Source: Roseibacterium elongatum DSM 19469
Lineage (GTDB): Bacteria; Pseudomonadota; Alphaproteobacteria; Rhodobacterales; Rhodobacteraceae
Assembly (NCBI RefSeq): GCF_000590925.1
Contig: NZ_CP004372.1
Coordinates: 1,283,001-1,347,000 of the forward strand
Length of the DNA stretch: 64,000 nucleotides
Direction of reading: 5' to 3'
Shown here: positions 37,517-46,527 of the stretch, piece by piece
Layout of the letters: each line of letters starts with the position of its first letter
Numbering within the stretch: position 1 is the first letter of the stretch
Position numbers and translations under genes: made by a program
Notes under the pieces: model-generated
What the model was told of the DNA's origin: nothing
What the model saw: the letters and a program-made list of their open reading frames with translations, nothing else
Databases searched by the model: none

Positions 37517-39199
37517 GTGGAAAACACGTTGACCAAGTTCTGGGGCGGTCTCGACACGCGCCGCCGCGCCTTTCTCGTGGGGGGTGGCGCGGCCCTGTTG
37601 GTCGTGGTGGTGATTCTGGCCCGTGTGGCCACGGCGCCGTCCTATGCATTGCTGTATTCCGGGCTGGACCCCGCCGCGGCGGGCGAGGTCGTCACGGCGC
37701 TCGAGGCGCGCGGCGTGCCGTTCCGGGTCAGCGGCACGGCGATCGAGGTCGAGGCCAGCCAGCGCGACAGCCTGCGCATGGCGCTTGCGGGCGACGGCCT
37801 GCCGGCGAACGGCCCGCAGGGATACGAGCTGCTCGATTCCCTTTCGGGGTTCGGCACGACCTCGCAGATGTTCGATGCCGCCTATTGGCGCGCGAAGGAG
37901 GGGGAGCTGTCGCGCACCATTTTGGCCAGCCCGCGAATCCGCGCGGCGCGGGTGCATATCGCGAATCCGTCCTCCGATCCGTTCCAGCCCGAGCGCGCGG
38001 TCACGGCCTCGGTCGCGCTGCGCCCTGCGGCCGGCGGCCTAGCGCCCGGCCACGCCCAGGCGCTGCGGTATCTCGTGGCGTCCTCGGTGCCGGGGCTCAG
38101 CCCCGAGAACGTGACCGTGATCGACGCGGATTCGGGCCATGTTCTGGGCGGAGAGGATCGCCTGACACCGGCCGCGGATGCGGCCGGACGGGCCGATTCC
38201 CTGCGCCTCAGCATCGAACGTCTGCTGGCCGCGCGCGTCGGCCCGGGCAATGCCGTGGTACAGGTCTCGGTCGAGTTGGACACCGCCCGAGAAACGATTC
38301 TGGAGCGCGTGATCGACCCCGACAGTCGCGTGGTCATCGCCACCGAAACCGAAGAGCGTGAGGATGCCTCGCGCGATGGCGGCGGGGCCCGCGGCGATGT
38401 GACGGTTGCCTCGAACCTGCCTGATGGCGACGCGCAGGAGGGCGACGGATCGACGGCGCAATCCACCGAAACGCGCGAACGTGTCAGCTATGACCTGTCG
38501 GAAACCCAGCGCGAGGTCGAACGCGCCCCAGGGGCGGTGCGGCGGATCTCGGTGGCGGTCCTGCTCAACGGCATTCCCGACGCGGGCACGGATGGGGCGG
38601 TTCGGCTTGTGCCACGCCCCGCCGAAGAAATCGCCGCGCTCGAGGCTCTGGTGCGGTCCGCGGTCGGCTACGACGCCGCGCGCGGGGATACGGTGACGAT
38701 CGAGTCGATGGCCTTCGACGCTTCGGCCGTGACAGGCCTTCAGGAGGCGGGGTTCACCGACCGGATGAACCTCGATATGGGGCGGGTCGTGCAGAGCGTC
38801 GTGCTGGGCGCGGTGGCCCTGGCGATTGCGTTCGGCCTGCTGCGTCCGCTCCTGCGCGCCGATCCGGCCGTCTCGGGCGACATGGCGCGGATCGAGAGCG
38901 ACGGGTCCCGCGGCGATGCGGCGCTCCAGCCGACCCTCACCGCGCCCGCGGCCCCCGACGCCCCCGCCACGCCCCCGCCGCTGGCCGCGGGTATGTCGGC
39001 GATGGGTCTGCCCGCAGACACGATGCCGGGACTGCCCGCGCCCGACCCCGGCCTGCCGCAAACCGGGGCGTCGGGCGCCGAACCGCTGCCTCTCGATCCC
39101 GTCGAGCGGCTGCGGCGCCTGATCGAGGAACGCGAAGAGGAAACCGTCGAGATTCTGCGCAGCTGGATGGAAGAGGATGAGGAGGATCTGCGCCAATGA
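37517..39199 (+). CDS. fliF: Flagellar MS-ring protein FliF
   Basis: FliF builds the MS ring in the inner membrane. The 560-residue protein has a first membrane helix at about 18-37 (FLVGGGAALLVVVVILARV), ring-building motifs with ALLYSGLDPAAAGEVV and SRTILASPRIRAARVHIA, and a second membrane helix at about 414-435. The acidic C terminus (WMEEDEEDLRQ) normally binds FliG. The start is GTG at 37517. It overlaps fliH by four bases. No fliG follows, unlike in many bacteria. Confidence 0.95.
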   Translation: MENTLTKFWGGLDTRRRAFLVGGGAALLVVVVILARVATAPSYALLYSGLDPAAAGEVVTALEARGVPFRVSGTAIEVEASQRDSLRMALAGDGLPANGPQGYELLDSLSGFGTTSQMFDAAYWRAKEGELSRTILASPRIRAARVHIANPSSDPFQPERAVTASVALRPAAGGLAPGHAQALRYLVASSVPGLSPENVTVIDADSGHVLGGEDRLTPAADAAGRADSLRLSIERLLAARVGPGNAVVQVSVELDTARETILERVIDPDSRVVIATETEEREDASRDGGGARGDVTVASNLPDGDAQEGDGSTAQSTETRERVSYDLSETQREVERAPGAVRRISVAVLLNGIPDAGTDGAVRLVPRPAEEIAALEALVRSAVGYDAARGDTVTIESMAFDASAVTGLQEAGFTDRMNLDMGRVVQSVVLGAVALAIAFGLLRPLLRADPAVSGDMARIESDGSRGDAALQPTLTAPAAPDAPATPPPLAAGMSAMGLPADTMPGLPAPDPGLPQTGASGAEPLPLDPVERLRRLIEEREEETVEILRSWMEEDEEDLRQ

Positions 39200-39852
39200 G
39201 CCGGCCTTTGTCTCTGACCGATTTCGCCGTGCCGCAGGGCCCCGCCGTCGCCGACGCGTCCGCCCCTGCCACCCCGGAGGCCGCGACCGAGTCCGATCAG
39301 GAGGAGGCGCGCCTCGCCGCGTTTGAACAGGGGTATCGCAGCGGCTGGGATGATTGCGCCGCCGCCGAGGCCGAAGAGCGTGGCCGCGTCGGCGCGGATC
39401 TGGCCGCCAATCTCAGGGACATGTCGCATGGCTACGAGGCCACGCGACGCGAGGTGCTCATGGCACTGGACCCGCTCTTCGAGGCCGTGATCGCCCGGCT
39501 TTTGCCCGATCTCGCGGCGGCGGCGGTCATTCCCGTCGTCCAGGCGGAACTGTCCCGTATCGCAACCGAGCTGTCGGGCGGCCGGGCCGAACTGGTCGCG
39601 GCGCCATCCGCGATCCCCGTGCTCGAAAGACTCGTCGAAACCATGCCCGAGCATGACATCCGCCTGCAGCCAGAGCCGGCCTATGCCGATGCGCAAGTGT
39701 CGATCCGGTTCGCATCCGAGCAGCGCGATATCGACCTCGGGGCCGCGGCCGAGCAGATGGCCGAGGCCATTCGCGCCTTTACCAGAGACATCGCCGATCA
39801 GCAGGGCGCCGCGCCGCAGCCGCCCGACCTGACCCAGAAAGGAGCCGCCTGA
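39196..39852 (+). CDS. fliH: Flagellar export ATPase regulator FliH
   Basis: FliH binds FliI and links it to the C ring. The 218-residue protein has an N-terminal LTDFAV start, the GYRSGWDDCAAAEAEER helix with G/A-rich spacing typical of FliH, and a C-terminal domain with DIRLQPEPAYADAQVSIRF. Similarity in the family is low, so position between fliF and fliN adds weight. It shares its last base with the fliN start. Confidence 0.85.
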   Translation: MSRPLSLTDFAVPQGPAVADASAPATPEAATESDQEEARLAAFEQGYRSGWDDCAAAEAEERGRVGADLAANLRDMSHGYEATRREVLMALDPLFEAVIARLLPDLAAAAVIPVVQAELSRIATELSGGRAELVAAPSAIPVLERLVETMPEHDIRLQPEPAYADAQVSIRFASEQRDIDLGAAAEQMAEAIRAFTRDIADQQGAAPQPPDLTQKGAA

Positions 39853-40139
39853 TGCCCGACATGCCCAAAGCCGCTGCCCTGCGGTCCCATTCCCTGCATG
39901 GGCTGCCCATCGAGATCCGTGTCTACGTGGGCCGCGCGCGTCCGCGGTTGGGCGAGATGATGTCGATGGAGCCCGACACGGTCTTGCCGCTGGACAGTCG
40001 CGTCGACGACAAGGTGGGGCTTTTTGTTGGCGATCGCCTGATCGCCGAGGGCGAGCTTGTGGAACTGGACGGCGCGCGCGCCGGGCAATTGGCGGTGCGC
40101 ATCACGGATATGGCGGACCGGGCCGATGCGGGCGCGTGA
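39852..40139 (+). CDS. fliN: Flagellar motor switch protein FliN
   Basis: FliN is a C-ring component with a SpoA domain. The 95-residue protein has LPIEIRVYVGRARPRLGEMM, LPLDSRVDDKVGLFVGDRLIAEGELVE split around a conserved loop, and ends in AVRITDMADR. It is short, essentially the SpoA domain alone. fliM was not found in the window. Confidence 0.92.
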   Translation: MPDMPKAAALRSHSLHGLPIEIRVYVGRARPRLGEMMSMEPDTVLPLDSRVDDKVGLFVGDRLIAEGELVELDGARAGQLAVRITDMADRADAGA

Positions 40140-40869
40140 GCTGCCCGCGCTTGGCCTGGCGGTTGCCCTGGCGGTTGTCCTCTGGCCGACCGGGCTTGCC
40201 GCGCAGGAGATCACCCTGGCCTTTGGCGAGGGCGGCGAGTTGACGGCCCGGGCGCTGCAGCTCATCGCCCTGATCACGATCCTCAGCCTCGCCCCCGGGA
40301 TCGCGGTGATGATCACCTGTTTTCCCTTTGTCGTCACCGTGCTGTCGATCCTGCGCCAGGCGCTGGGTCTGCAACAGTCGCCGCCGAACATGCTGATCGT
40401 CAGTCTGGCGCTGTTCTTGACCTATTTCGTGATGGCCCCCGTGTTTCAGGAGGCCTACGCGGTTGGCATCGCGCCCTTGATCGCCGGCGAGACGCCCCCG
40501 GTCGAGGCCTTGTCCGCGGCTTACGCCCCCTTTCGCGGGTTCATGATGGCGCGGGTGGATCCCGAAACGCTCGGCAGCCTCGCCCTGCTGCGCGAGATCG
40601 ACCTCGAGGCGACGGCCGGGGACGCGCCCGAGGCCTCTGTGCTGATCCCCGCCTTCATGCTCAGCGAGGTCGAGCGCGCCTTTCAGATCGGTTTCCTGAT
40701 CTTTCTGCCCTTTCTCGTGATCGACCTCGTGGCCGCCGCGATCCTCATGTCGATGGGCATGATGATGGTGCCTCCGGCCATCGTGTCGCTGCCGTTCAAA
40801 CTGGCGTTTTTCGTTGTCGCCGATGGGTGGGCACTGATCACGGGCGCGCTGGTGCGCAGTTACTTCTAG
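40126..40869 (+). CDS. fliP: Flagellar export-gate protein FliP
   Basis: FliP is a core export-gate subunit made with a cleaved signal peptide. The 247-residue protein has that signal (about 1-22, ending GLAAQ) and the family motifs LTILSLAPGIAVMITCF-like (here ITILSLAPGIAVMITC) and ALGLQQSPPNMLIVSLALFLT. The C-terminal EVERAFQIGFLIFLPFLVIDLV and ILMSMGMMMVPP segments are also present. ATG at 40126 lies within the last codons of fliN, a 14-base overlap. Confidence 0.95.
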   Translation: MRARELPALGLAVALAVVLWPTGLAAQEITLAFGEGGELTARALQLIALITILSLAPGIAVMITCFPFVVTVLSILRQALGLQQSPPNMLIVSLALFLTYFVMAPVFQEAYAVGIAPLIAGETPPVEALSAAYAPFRGFMMARVDPETLGSLALLREIDLEATAGDAPEASVLIPAFMLSEVERAFQIGFLIFLPFLVIDLVAAAILMSMGMMMVPPAIVSLPFKLAFFVVADGWALITGALVRSYF

Positions 40870-40892
40870 GTCCCTGCAAGGAGATGCCGATC

Positions 40893-41408
40893 ATGGATGC
40901 CCGTCCCCAAACCCCCGCATCGTCGCGGGATGAAAAACTCGGGGCCATTGCGGCCCTGCTCGGCCCCGAGACGCTGGCGCGGTTGCGGGCGCGTGGCCTG
41001 CCGGCGCATGTGCCGGATCAGGCGGCCCCGGCCAGCGTGGCGCCGGATCGTCTGGCCTGGCATCAGAACCGCCTGTTGCAGCGCCTGCGGGATCGTCTCG
41101 ACCAGGCGCCGCCCGCGCCACCGGGGCCGTCCCCGGACCGCCCGACCCCGGACCCGGACCCGGTCGCCGAGGCGCCGGGTGATGCGCCCATCGCCGCCGC
41201 GGCCGCACCGCGGCCGCAAGGCGGGATTGATGCGCGCATCGCATCTGCGCTTGATCCCATGCGCCTGGCCGACGAGCACCCTGCCGTCCTGGCCCATATC
41301 CTGCGCGGCATGGACAGGTCGTCGCGTGTGGCGACCCTGCATGCGCTGCCGGGATCGGTCGCACGCGCCGCGATCCAGCGTCTGCGCAATGGCCTGCCCG
41401 TCCGGTGA
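40893..41408 (+). CDS. Hypothetical protein with a FliG-M/MgtE-N-like C terminus
   Basis: The 171-residue protein has a helical N-terminal part (EKLGAIAALLGPETLARLRARG), a Pro/Asp-rich linker (about 68-105), and a C-terminal 50 residues with DPMRLADEHPAVLAHILRG and ATLHALPGSVARAAIQRLR. This matches the EHPQ-type helix pattern of the FliG middle domain and of MgtE-N. ATG at 40893 is preferred because AAGGAG ends nine bases before it; an ATG at 40884 is too close. It closes the fliF unit. Whether it substitutes for part of FliG or is an accessory is unknown. Confidence 0.6.
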   Translation: MDARPQTPASSRDEKLGAIAALLGPETLARLRARGLPAHVPDQAAPASVAPDRLAWHQNRLLQRLRDRLDQAPPAPPGPSPDRPTPDPDPVAEAPGDAPIAAAAAPRPQGGIDARIASALDPMRLADEHPAVLAHILRGMDRSSRVATLHALPGSVARAAIQRLRNGLPVR

Positions 41409-41448
41409 CGGTGTAACCCGACAACGGCCGGGATAATTCTAGTATAAG

Positions 41449-41468
41449 AAAAACGGCCAGATTGGCCG
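41449..41468 (-). terminator. Intrinsic terminator of flgI, probably bidirectional
   Basis: CGGCCA at 41454-41459 pairs with TGGCCG at 41463-41468 around a three-base loop. On the minus strand it is followed by TTTTTCTT, giving a good terminator for flgI. On the plus strand it is followed by TCTTCTTC and may also stop the fliF unit. Confidence 0.75.
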
Positions 41469-41527
41469 GTCTTCTTCACAACCTGAGCCATACGGTCGGT
41501 CGCGGATTGGACTTGGACGATCGCGCC

Positions 41528-42631
41528 CTACCGGACGATGAAGTCGGCGTGCAGGGCGCCGGCGGCCTCGATGCTCGACAGGATGTCGATCATCTCGCGC
41601 GGCGACACCCCGAGCGCATTCAGGGCGGCCACGACCTCGGACAGGGAGGTGCCACCGCTGATTTCGGCCAGGCCGGTGCCGGGCTCCTCGACGATATCGG
41701 CATCCGTGCGCGGCAGAATGACGGTTTCCCCGTCTGCGAAGGGGTTGGGTTGAACGGCCAGGGGCTGTTCCTGGATCCGCAGGGTCAGGTTGCCCTGGGC
41801 CACGGCGACCCGGCTGATGCGCACGTCCTCGCCCATCACGATGGTGCCCGAGCGTTGATCGACCACGACCCGCGCGCGCGCCTCGGGCTCGACCAGGATG
41901 TTTTCGACACGCGTCAGTGCATGGGCGGGCGATGGCGCGCGCGTGGCGCCGATATCAAGCAGTACGGTGCCGGCATCCAGCATGACCGCGACGCCCCGGT
42001 CGAAGGCATGGTTGATGGCCGCTTCGATCCGGGCGGCGGTGGTGAAATCCGGGCTGTTGAGCGCCAGGCGCACCTGGCTGAGCGACGCAAGCTCGAAATC
42101 GATTTCGCGTTCGACCCGCGCGCCATTCGGGATCACGCCGGCCGTCGGGACGCCTTGCACCACACTGGCCCCGTCGCCCTCGACCGAGGCGCCGCCGGCA
42201 ATCACGGCACCCTGGGCCACGGCGTAGATCTCGCCATCGGCGGCCGTCAGCGGGGTCATGACCAATGTGCCGCCCAAAAGGCTGTCGGCATCGCCGATCG
42301 CCGAGACCGTCACGTCGATCTGACCGCCCTGGCGCGCAAAGGGCGGCAGTTCGGCCGTCACGATCACCGCCGCGACATTTTGTGGCCGGAATTGTTCGCC
42401 CGTCACGTTCACCCCGAGCCTTTCGAGAATGTTGACCATGATCTCTTCGGTGAAGGGTGCATTGCGCAGGCCGTCGCCTGTGCCGTTCAACCCGACCACA
42501 AGGCCGTAGCCCACCAGATCGTTGCCACGCACGCCGTCGAACTCGACCAGATCCTTGATCCGGACGGGCATGGCCATGGCCATCGACAGCGACAGCCAGA
42601 GGGCGAGAAGCGCAGACAGAAAACGGGACAT
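41528..42631 (-). CDS. flgI: Flagellar P-ring protein FlgI
   Basis: FlgI forms the periplasmic P ring. The 367-residue protein has a signal peptide (about 1-20, ending MAMAMP), then RIKDLVEFDGVRGNDLVGYGLVVGLNGTGD in the conserved N-terminal block, and the C-terminal GTSLSEVVAALNALGVSPREMIDIL. Length is normal. It is the last gene of the flgE-flgK-flgL-flgI unit and starts immediately after flgL. Confidence 0.96.
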   Translation of the reverse strand: MSRFLSALLALWLSLSMAMAMPVRIKDLVEFDGVRGNDLVGYGLVVGLNGTGDGLRNAPFTEEIMVNILERLGVNVTGEQFRPQNVAAVIVTAELPPFARQGGQIDVTVSAIGDADSLLGGTLVMTPLTAADGEIYAVAQGAVIAGGASVEGDGASVVQGVPTAGVIPNGARVEREIDFELASLSQVRLALNSPDFTTAARIEAAINHAFDRGVAVMLDAGTVLLDIGATRAPSPAHALTRVENILVEPEARARVVVDQRSGTIVMGEDVRISRVAVAQGNLTLRIQEQPLAVQPNPFADGETVILPRTDADIVEEPGTGLAEISGGTSLSEVVAALNALGVSPREMIDILSSIEAAGALHADFIVR

Positions 42632-43639
42632 CTAGAGATACTCCGACAAAGACAGGCGCGACAGACGGGCCGTGACGACATAAAGGCTTTCGAGGCGCTG
42701 GCTCAGCTCTTCGAGCTCTGTGGCGGTGGTATAGGGATCGGCGCTGGTGATGCGGCCCTGTTCGATTTGCATGGCGCTGCGCATCGCCTCGTTCTGGACG
42801 CGCGCGGCCTCGAGCTGCCCCTCGGCGGTGCCGAGACCGGCGCGCAACGCGATCAGACCCGCCTCGCCGCTCTGCAAACGGTCGGCCGCGGCCTCGGTCA
42901 AGGCGCGGCGAGCTGCCGGTTCGGCCGGGCCCGCGCCCTCGGCGGTCAGCGCGGCCAGGGCCAACCCCGCCAGCGCGGTACGGATCGCCGTGTCCCGCAC
43001 ATCGACACCGATGTCGATGGCTTGCCCCTCGTCGACCAACACCTTGGGGGTAGGGCCGGCCCCGGCGGTGACGGCGAAACCGTCATAGCCCGCGCCGGCA
43101 TCGTGAAACCAGGCATCGAGATCGGCGATCAGGCTGGCGCTGTCCGGTGCCGCCGCCGCAATCGGGCGCAGGGCGTCGAGGATGTCCTCGGCCGACCGCA
43201 GCGCCGGCTGATCGGGCCGATCGCCGGAAAACAGGCCCTGTCCGGCCACGCGGGTGTTCAAGCTGGAAATGGCCGCGGCAAACCTGTCGGGCGCATCGGC
43301 AAGGCGCAGCTGCAACTCGCCATCCGCCCCGGAACTGCTGACGGCCAGCAGCGATGGCCCCAGGCCCTCGATCTCGGCGGCGACCCGTCCCAGCGCGCTT
43401 TGCCGCGCCTCGGCGGTCAGGGCCGCCTGGGCGAGGCCGGTTGCGAAACTGTCGCTCAGGCGCAGCCGCCGCGTGATGTCGGACAGGGCCGAGAAATCGC
43501 CGCCTGTGGCACGCCCGAGATCCGAGCGTTGTCCTGTGGACAGCTCGGAGGTCAGCCGCGCCAGATCGGTTTTCAACTGCCCCGAGTCGCGTCGGAACAG
43601 CGCGTAGCGGGCCGCGTCGCCAAGGGTGCTCAGGCTCAT
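42632..43639 (-). CDS. flgL: Hook-filament junction protein FlgL
   Basis: The 335-residue protein has flagellin-like ends: a start with LGDAARYALFRRDSGQLKTDL and SELSTGQRSDLGRAT, and a C-terminal helix ELEELSQRLESLYVVTARLSRLSLSEYL (last residues). It follows flgK with a 4-base overlap, the usual arrangement. The frame is open upstream into flgK and that extension was rejected. Confidence 0.9.
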   Translation of the reverse strand: MSLSTLGDAARYALFRRDSGQLKTDLARLTSELSTGQRSDLGRATGGDFSALSDITRRLRLSDSFATGLAQAALTAEARQSALGRVAAEIEGLGPSLLAVSSSGADGELQLRLADAPDRFAAAISSLNTRVAGQGLFSGDRPDQPALRSAEDILDALRPIAAAAPDSASLIADLDAWFHDAGAGYDGFAVTAGAGPTPKVLVDEGQAIDIGVDVRDTAIRTALAGLALAALTAEGAGPAEPAARRALTEAAADRLQSGEAGLIALRAGLGTAEGQLEAARVQNEAMRSAMQIEQGRITSADPYTTATELEELSQRLESLYVVTARLSRLSLSEYL

Positions 43640-45099
43640 GCGCCGATCCTCATCAATTCGTCGATCATCTCTTCGGCGGCCTGCATGACGCGGGCATTGG
43701 CCGCGAACATCTGTTCGATCTGAAGCAATCGCTGCATTTCGGCATCCGTGTCGACGCCGCGGGCCAGTTCCTCCTGTTTCAGGGCCGATTGCCGCGCCCC
43801 GGCATGGGCGGCATCGGTTTCGGCCGTCTGGCGCGCCAGCCCGGTCAGCGACAGATGATCCGAAACAAGGCCCGCCATGGACCGGCTGGCCGTCGAAAAG
43901 CCGCCCGATTGCGTCGGGCGCAGCGCACTCAGCGCATCGAGTTGGGCCGTCAGAAACGCGGCATTGCCCGGCGCGCCCTCGGACGCGGCGCCGAGACCGT
44001 CGCGCAAGCGCCAGACGGCCCCGCCCGCGGCCGGGTCGAGTGCCGCGTTGAGGCGCAGGCGCCCGGCCAGCCCGACCTCGGTCGCGGGGTCGACACGGGC
44101 GCCGGTATCGGTGAACAGGCCGGCCCCGCCGGCGGTCCCCGTCGGGTCGAGACCCGGTGCCTGCAGGCGTTCGGCCAGATCGCGCGCGACCGCGTCGATC
44201 CGGCCCTGTGCGGCCACGCCCCATCCGTCGCGCAGTTCGAACAGCGCCGCCAATTCGCCGCCCGCGAGGGCCGGGGTCGCGCCATCCAGCCGCAGGTCGC
44301 GCCCGTTCAGCGTCAGGCCCGAGAGCGTCCCCGAGGTGCGGGTCATGTCGGCGGCCATGACCGAGACAGGCGTGAAGCCGAGGGTCGCGGGCTGTCCATC
44401 GACCAGCGCCTCGCCATCGCGGCTGTAGAGATAGAGGGCGCCGGAGGCGTCGCGACGGGCCTGAAGGGGGATCTGGGGGGCGATCTCTTCGACCAAAGCG
44501 GCCTGGGCATCCATCAGGGCGGCGGCCTCTCCGCCGTTGTCGATGGCGCTGCGGATCTGGGTGTTGAGGTCCGCGATCTGGCGAAGCGCCCCGTTGATCC
44601 TGTCGACGCTCCGCGCGATGGCGGTGTCGGCCTGCAAGCGTTCGGCCTGGATGCCGTCCGATATGTCGTTGATCTGCGTGGCCAGGGCGCCCGCGGCCTC
44701 GACTGCGGCGGCAAGCTGCGTCTGGCTGTGCGGGGCATTGGCGGCCCCGACCAGCGTGGCCTCGAATTCGGCCAGTCGGGACGACAGGCTGCCCGGGGCA
44801 TCCGGCGTCCCGATCAGGTTTTCGAGCCGGGTCATGAACCCGGCCTCGGTGCTCAGCGCCGCAAGGTCGGCATCCGCGAGGCGGCGCTGCCCCAGCAGGA
44901 TCAGGTCTTCCTGGCGCAGAATGCCGCCGATCTGCGCGCCCGCCCCGGCATTGCCCGTGATGCGGGCGCTGACCTCCAGCCTGCGGACGCCGTAGCCTTC
45001 GGTCATCGCGTTGGCGATATTCGAAGACACCACGTCGGCCGCGCGTCCGGCCACGGTCAGGCCGGACAGGGCGTTGGAAAGGGTGCTCGAGATGCTCAT
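43636..45099 (-). CDS. flgK: Hook-filament junction protein FlgK
   Basis: FlgK forms the first junction layer. The 487-residue protein begins MSISSTLSNALSGLTVAGRA with the SSNIANAMTEGYGVRRLE signature of hook-family proteins, and ends with EMQRLLQIEQMFAANARVMQ, a typical FlgK C-terminal helix. It starts 30 bp after flgE. Confidence 0.95.
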   Translation of the reverse strand: MSISSTLSNALSGLTVAGRAADVVSSNIANAMTEGYGVRRLEVSARITGNAGAGAQIGGILRQEDLILLGQRRLADADLAALSTEAGFMTRLENLIGTPDAPGSLSSRLAEFEATLVGAANAPHSQTQLAAAVEAAGALATQINDISDGIQAERLQADTAIARSVDRINGALRQIADLNTQIRSAIDNGGEAAALMDAQAALVEEIAPQIPLQARRDASGALYLYSRDGEALVDGQPATLGFTPVSVMAADMTRTSGTLSGLTLNGRDLRLDGATPALAGGELAALFELRDGWGVAAQGRIDAVARDLAERLQAPGLDPTGTAGGAGLFTDTGARVDPATEVGLAGRLRLNAALDPAAGGAVWRLRDGLGAASEGAPGNAAFLTAQLDALSALRPTQSGGFSTASRSMAGLVSDHLSLTGLARQTAETDAAHAGARQSALKQEELARGVDTDAEMQRLLQIEQMFAANARVMQAAEEMIDELMRIGA

Positions 45100-45129
45100 G
45101 GGCGGACCCCGGCAGACAGGCCAGCGATC

Positions 45130-46431
45130 TCAGCGCTTCATGTTCGTGGTTTCCTGCAACATCTCATCCACGGTCTGGATGATCTTGGCGTTGGAGGAAT
45201 AGGCCCGCTGGGTCTGGATCAACTGCGTCAGTTCGGCGGCGACATCGGTGGCTGACTCCTCGCGGGCATAGCCGACCATTTCCCCCGTCGGCCCGTCACC
45301 GGCATCCCACAGAAAGGCGCCACCACTGTTGGCGGTGATCGAATAGGTCTGATTGTCATGGGCCATCAGCCCGTTCATGTTCGGCACATCCACCACCGGG
45401 ATCTGGTAGATGACGCGGGTCATGCCATTGTCGTAGATCGCATGCAGCAGGCCATTGGCATCGACCTCGACCGTGCTCAGGTCCCCGACGGGCGAGCCAT
45501 CCTTGACGACGGGCGCGCGGGCGAAGGTATCGGAGAGCTGGGTCAGCCCGCCCGGTTCGCCCGGAATGCCGATATCGAGATCGAGCGGCCCCCCATCGAC
45601 CGTCAGCGACAGGGTGCCGGTGGCCGGGTCGAACGGGCCGCCGGTGATGGGTGCCACCGTCTGCAGGTTGCCGCCATTGCCGCGGGCATCGTCGAAGGTG
45701 ACGGTATATTCCCCGATCACGGCGCCATCGCTGGCGGAATCGCGGATCGTCATCGTCCATTCGTTCGAGCTGCCGGTGGCGGGGACGCTGGGCGAGAACT
45801 CGATCTCGAGATACTGCGATGTGCCGAGATTGTCGTAATATTCCGCCGACATGATCATGCTGTCGCCATCGCCGCCGGCCTCGGTCGAGGTGGCGGGCAG
45901 GTTCACCGACAATTCCATCCGCGTGGTCGGGTCACCGATGAACTGGTTTGTGTTGAGCATGATCGGCTCGAGCCCCGCGAAGGTGTCGCGTGGATAGGCC
46001 GGGATCGAGCCATCGGCATTGGCCGGCCAGCCCATCAGGACCTCACCGGTCTGGGTGCGCAGGATGCCGTCGGCATCGGGGCGAAACGACCCGGTCGAGG
46101 CCAGCATCACCGGCAGATCCTCGCCGCCATCGTTCAGGGCCGCGGCCGAGGTGACCGGCAAAAGGCCCCGGCCGCCGATAGCGATATCGGTGGGGTTGTC
46201 GGTGGAGACCAGCGTGCCGCGCTGGTCGATCATGCGCGAGACGGTCGCGCGCACACCGCCGGCCGAATAGCTGCCATCCGATTGCATCACGACCATCGAG
46301 TGGAAATCGGCCACCGCCCGTTTGTAGCCGTAGGATCCGGCATTGGCGATGTTGTCGGCAATCGTGGCCAGGCGGCTGGCGTTCACGGTCAGGCCCGCCA
46401 CCCCGGAATTGAGCGAGGAGGAAATCGTCAT
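45130..46431 (-). CDS. flgE: Flagellar hook protein FlgE
   Basis: FlgE is the hook subunit. The 433-residue protein begins MTISSSLNSGVAGLTVNASRL with IADNIANAGSYGYKRAV. It has the DIAIGGRGLLPV block and the C-terminal SATDVAAELTQLIQTQRAYSSNAKI helix. The Asp/Gly/Thr-rich middle is the variable surface domain. It is first in the flgE-flgK-flgL-flgI unit, preceded by a CtrA-type box. Confidence 0.95.
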   Translation of the reverse strand: MTISSSLNSGVAGLTVNASRLATIADNIANAGSYGYKRAVADFHSMVVMQSDGSYSAGGVRATVSRMIDQRGTLVSTDNPTDIAIGGRGLLPVTSAAALNDGGEDLPVMLASTGSFRPDADGILRTQTGEVLMGWPANADGSIPAYPRDTFAGLEPIMLNTNQFIGDPTTRMELSVNLPATSTEAGGDGDSMIMSAEYYDNLGTSQYLEIEFSPSVPATGSSNEWTMTIRDSASDGAVIGEYTVTFDDARGNGGNLQTVAPITGGPFDPATGTLSLTVDGGPLDLDIGIPGEPGGLTQLSDTFARAPVVKDGSPVGDLSTVEVDANGLLHAIYDNGMTRVIYQIPVVDVPNMNGLMAHDNQTYSITANSGGAFLWDAGDGPTGEMVGYAREESATDVAAELTQLIQTQRAYSSNAKIIQTVDEMLQETTNMKR

Positions 46432-46484
46432 CTCATGCGCCTTTCTGCTGCACTCGGGTTTTCGCCAGTCTGCCCTTGTGTGTG

Positions 46485-46500
46485 TTAAGGCCAGCCTAAC
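46485..46500. promoter_or_regulatory. CtrA-type box upstream of flgE
   Basis: TTAA at 46485-46488, seven bases, then CTAAC at 46496-46500 match the CtrA consensus TTAA-N7-TTAAC at eight of nine positions. It lies in the 96-bp gap between motB and flgE, about 55 bp upstream of the flgE start. Confidence 0.7.
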
Positions 46501-46527
46501 AGATCGAATTTTAGGAATTTTGCGGGG

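Noticed and set aside
41462-43723. Plus-strand frame opposite flgI and flgL
   Set aside because: Antisense to conserved P-ring and junction genes, and composition is shadow-like.
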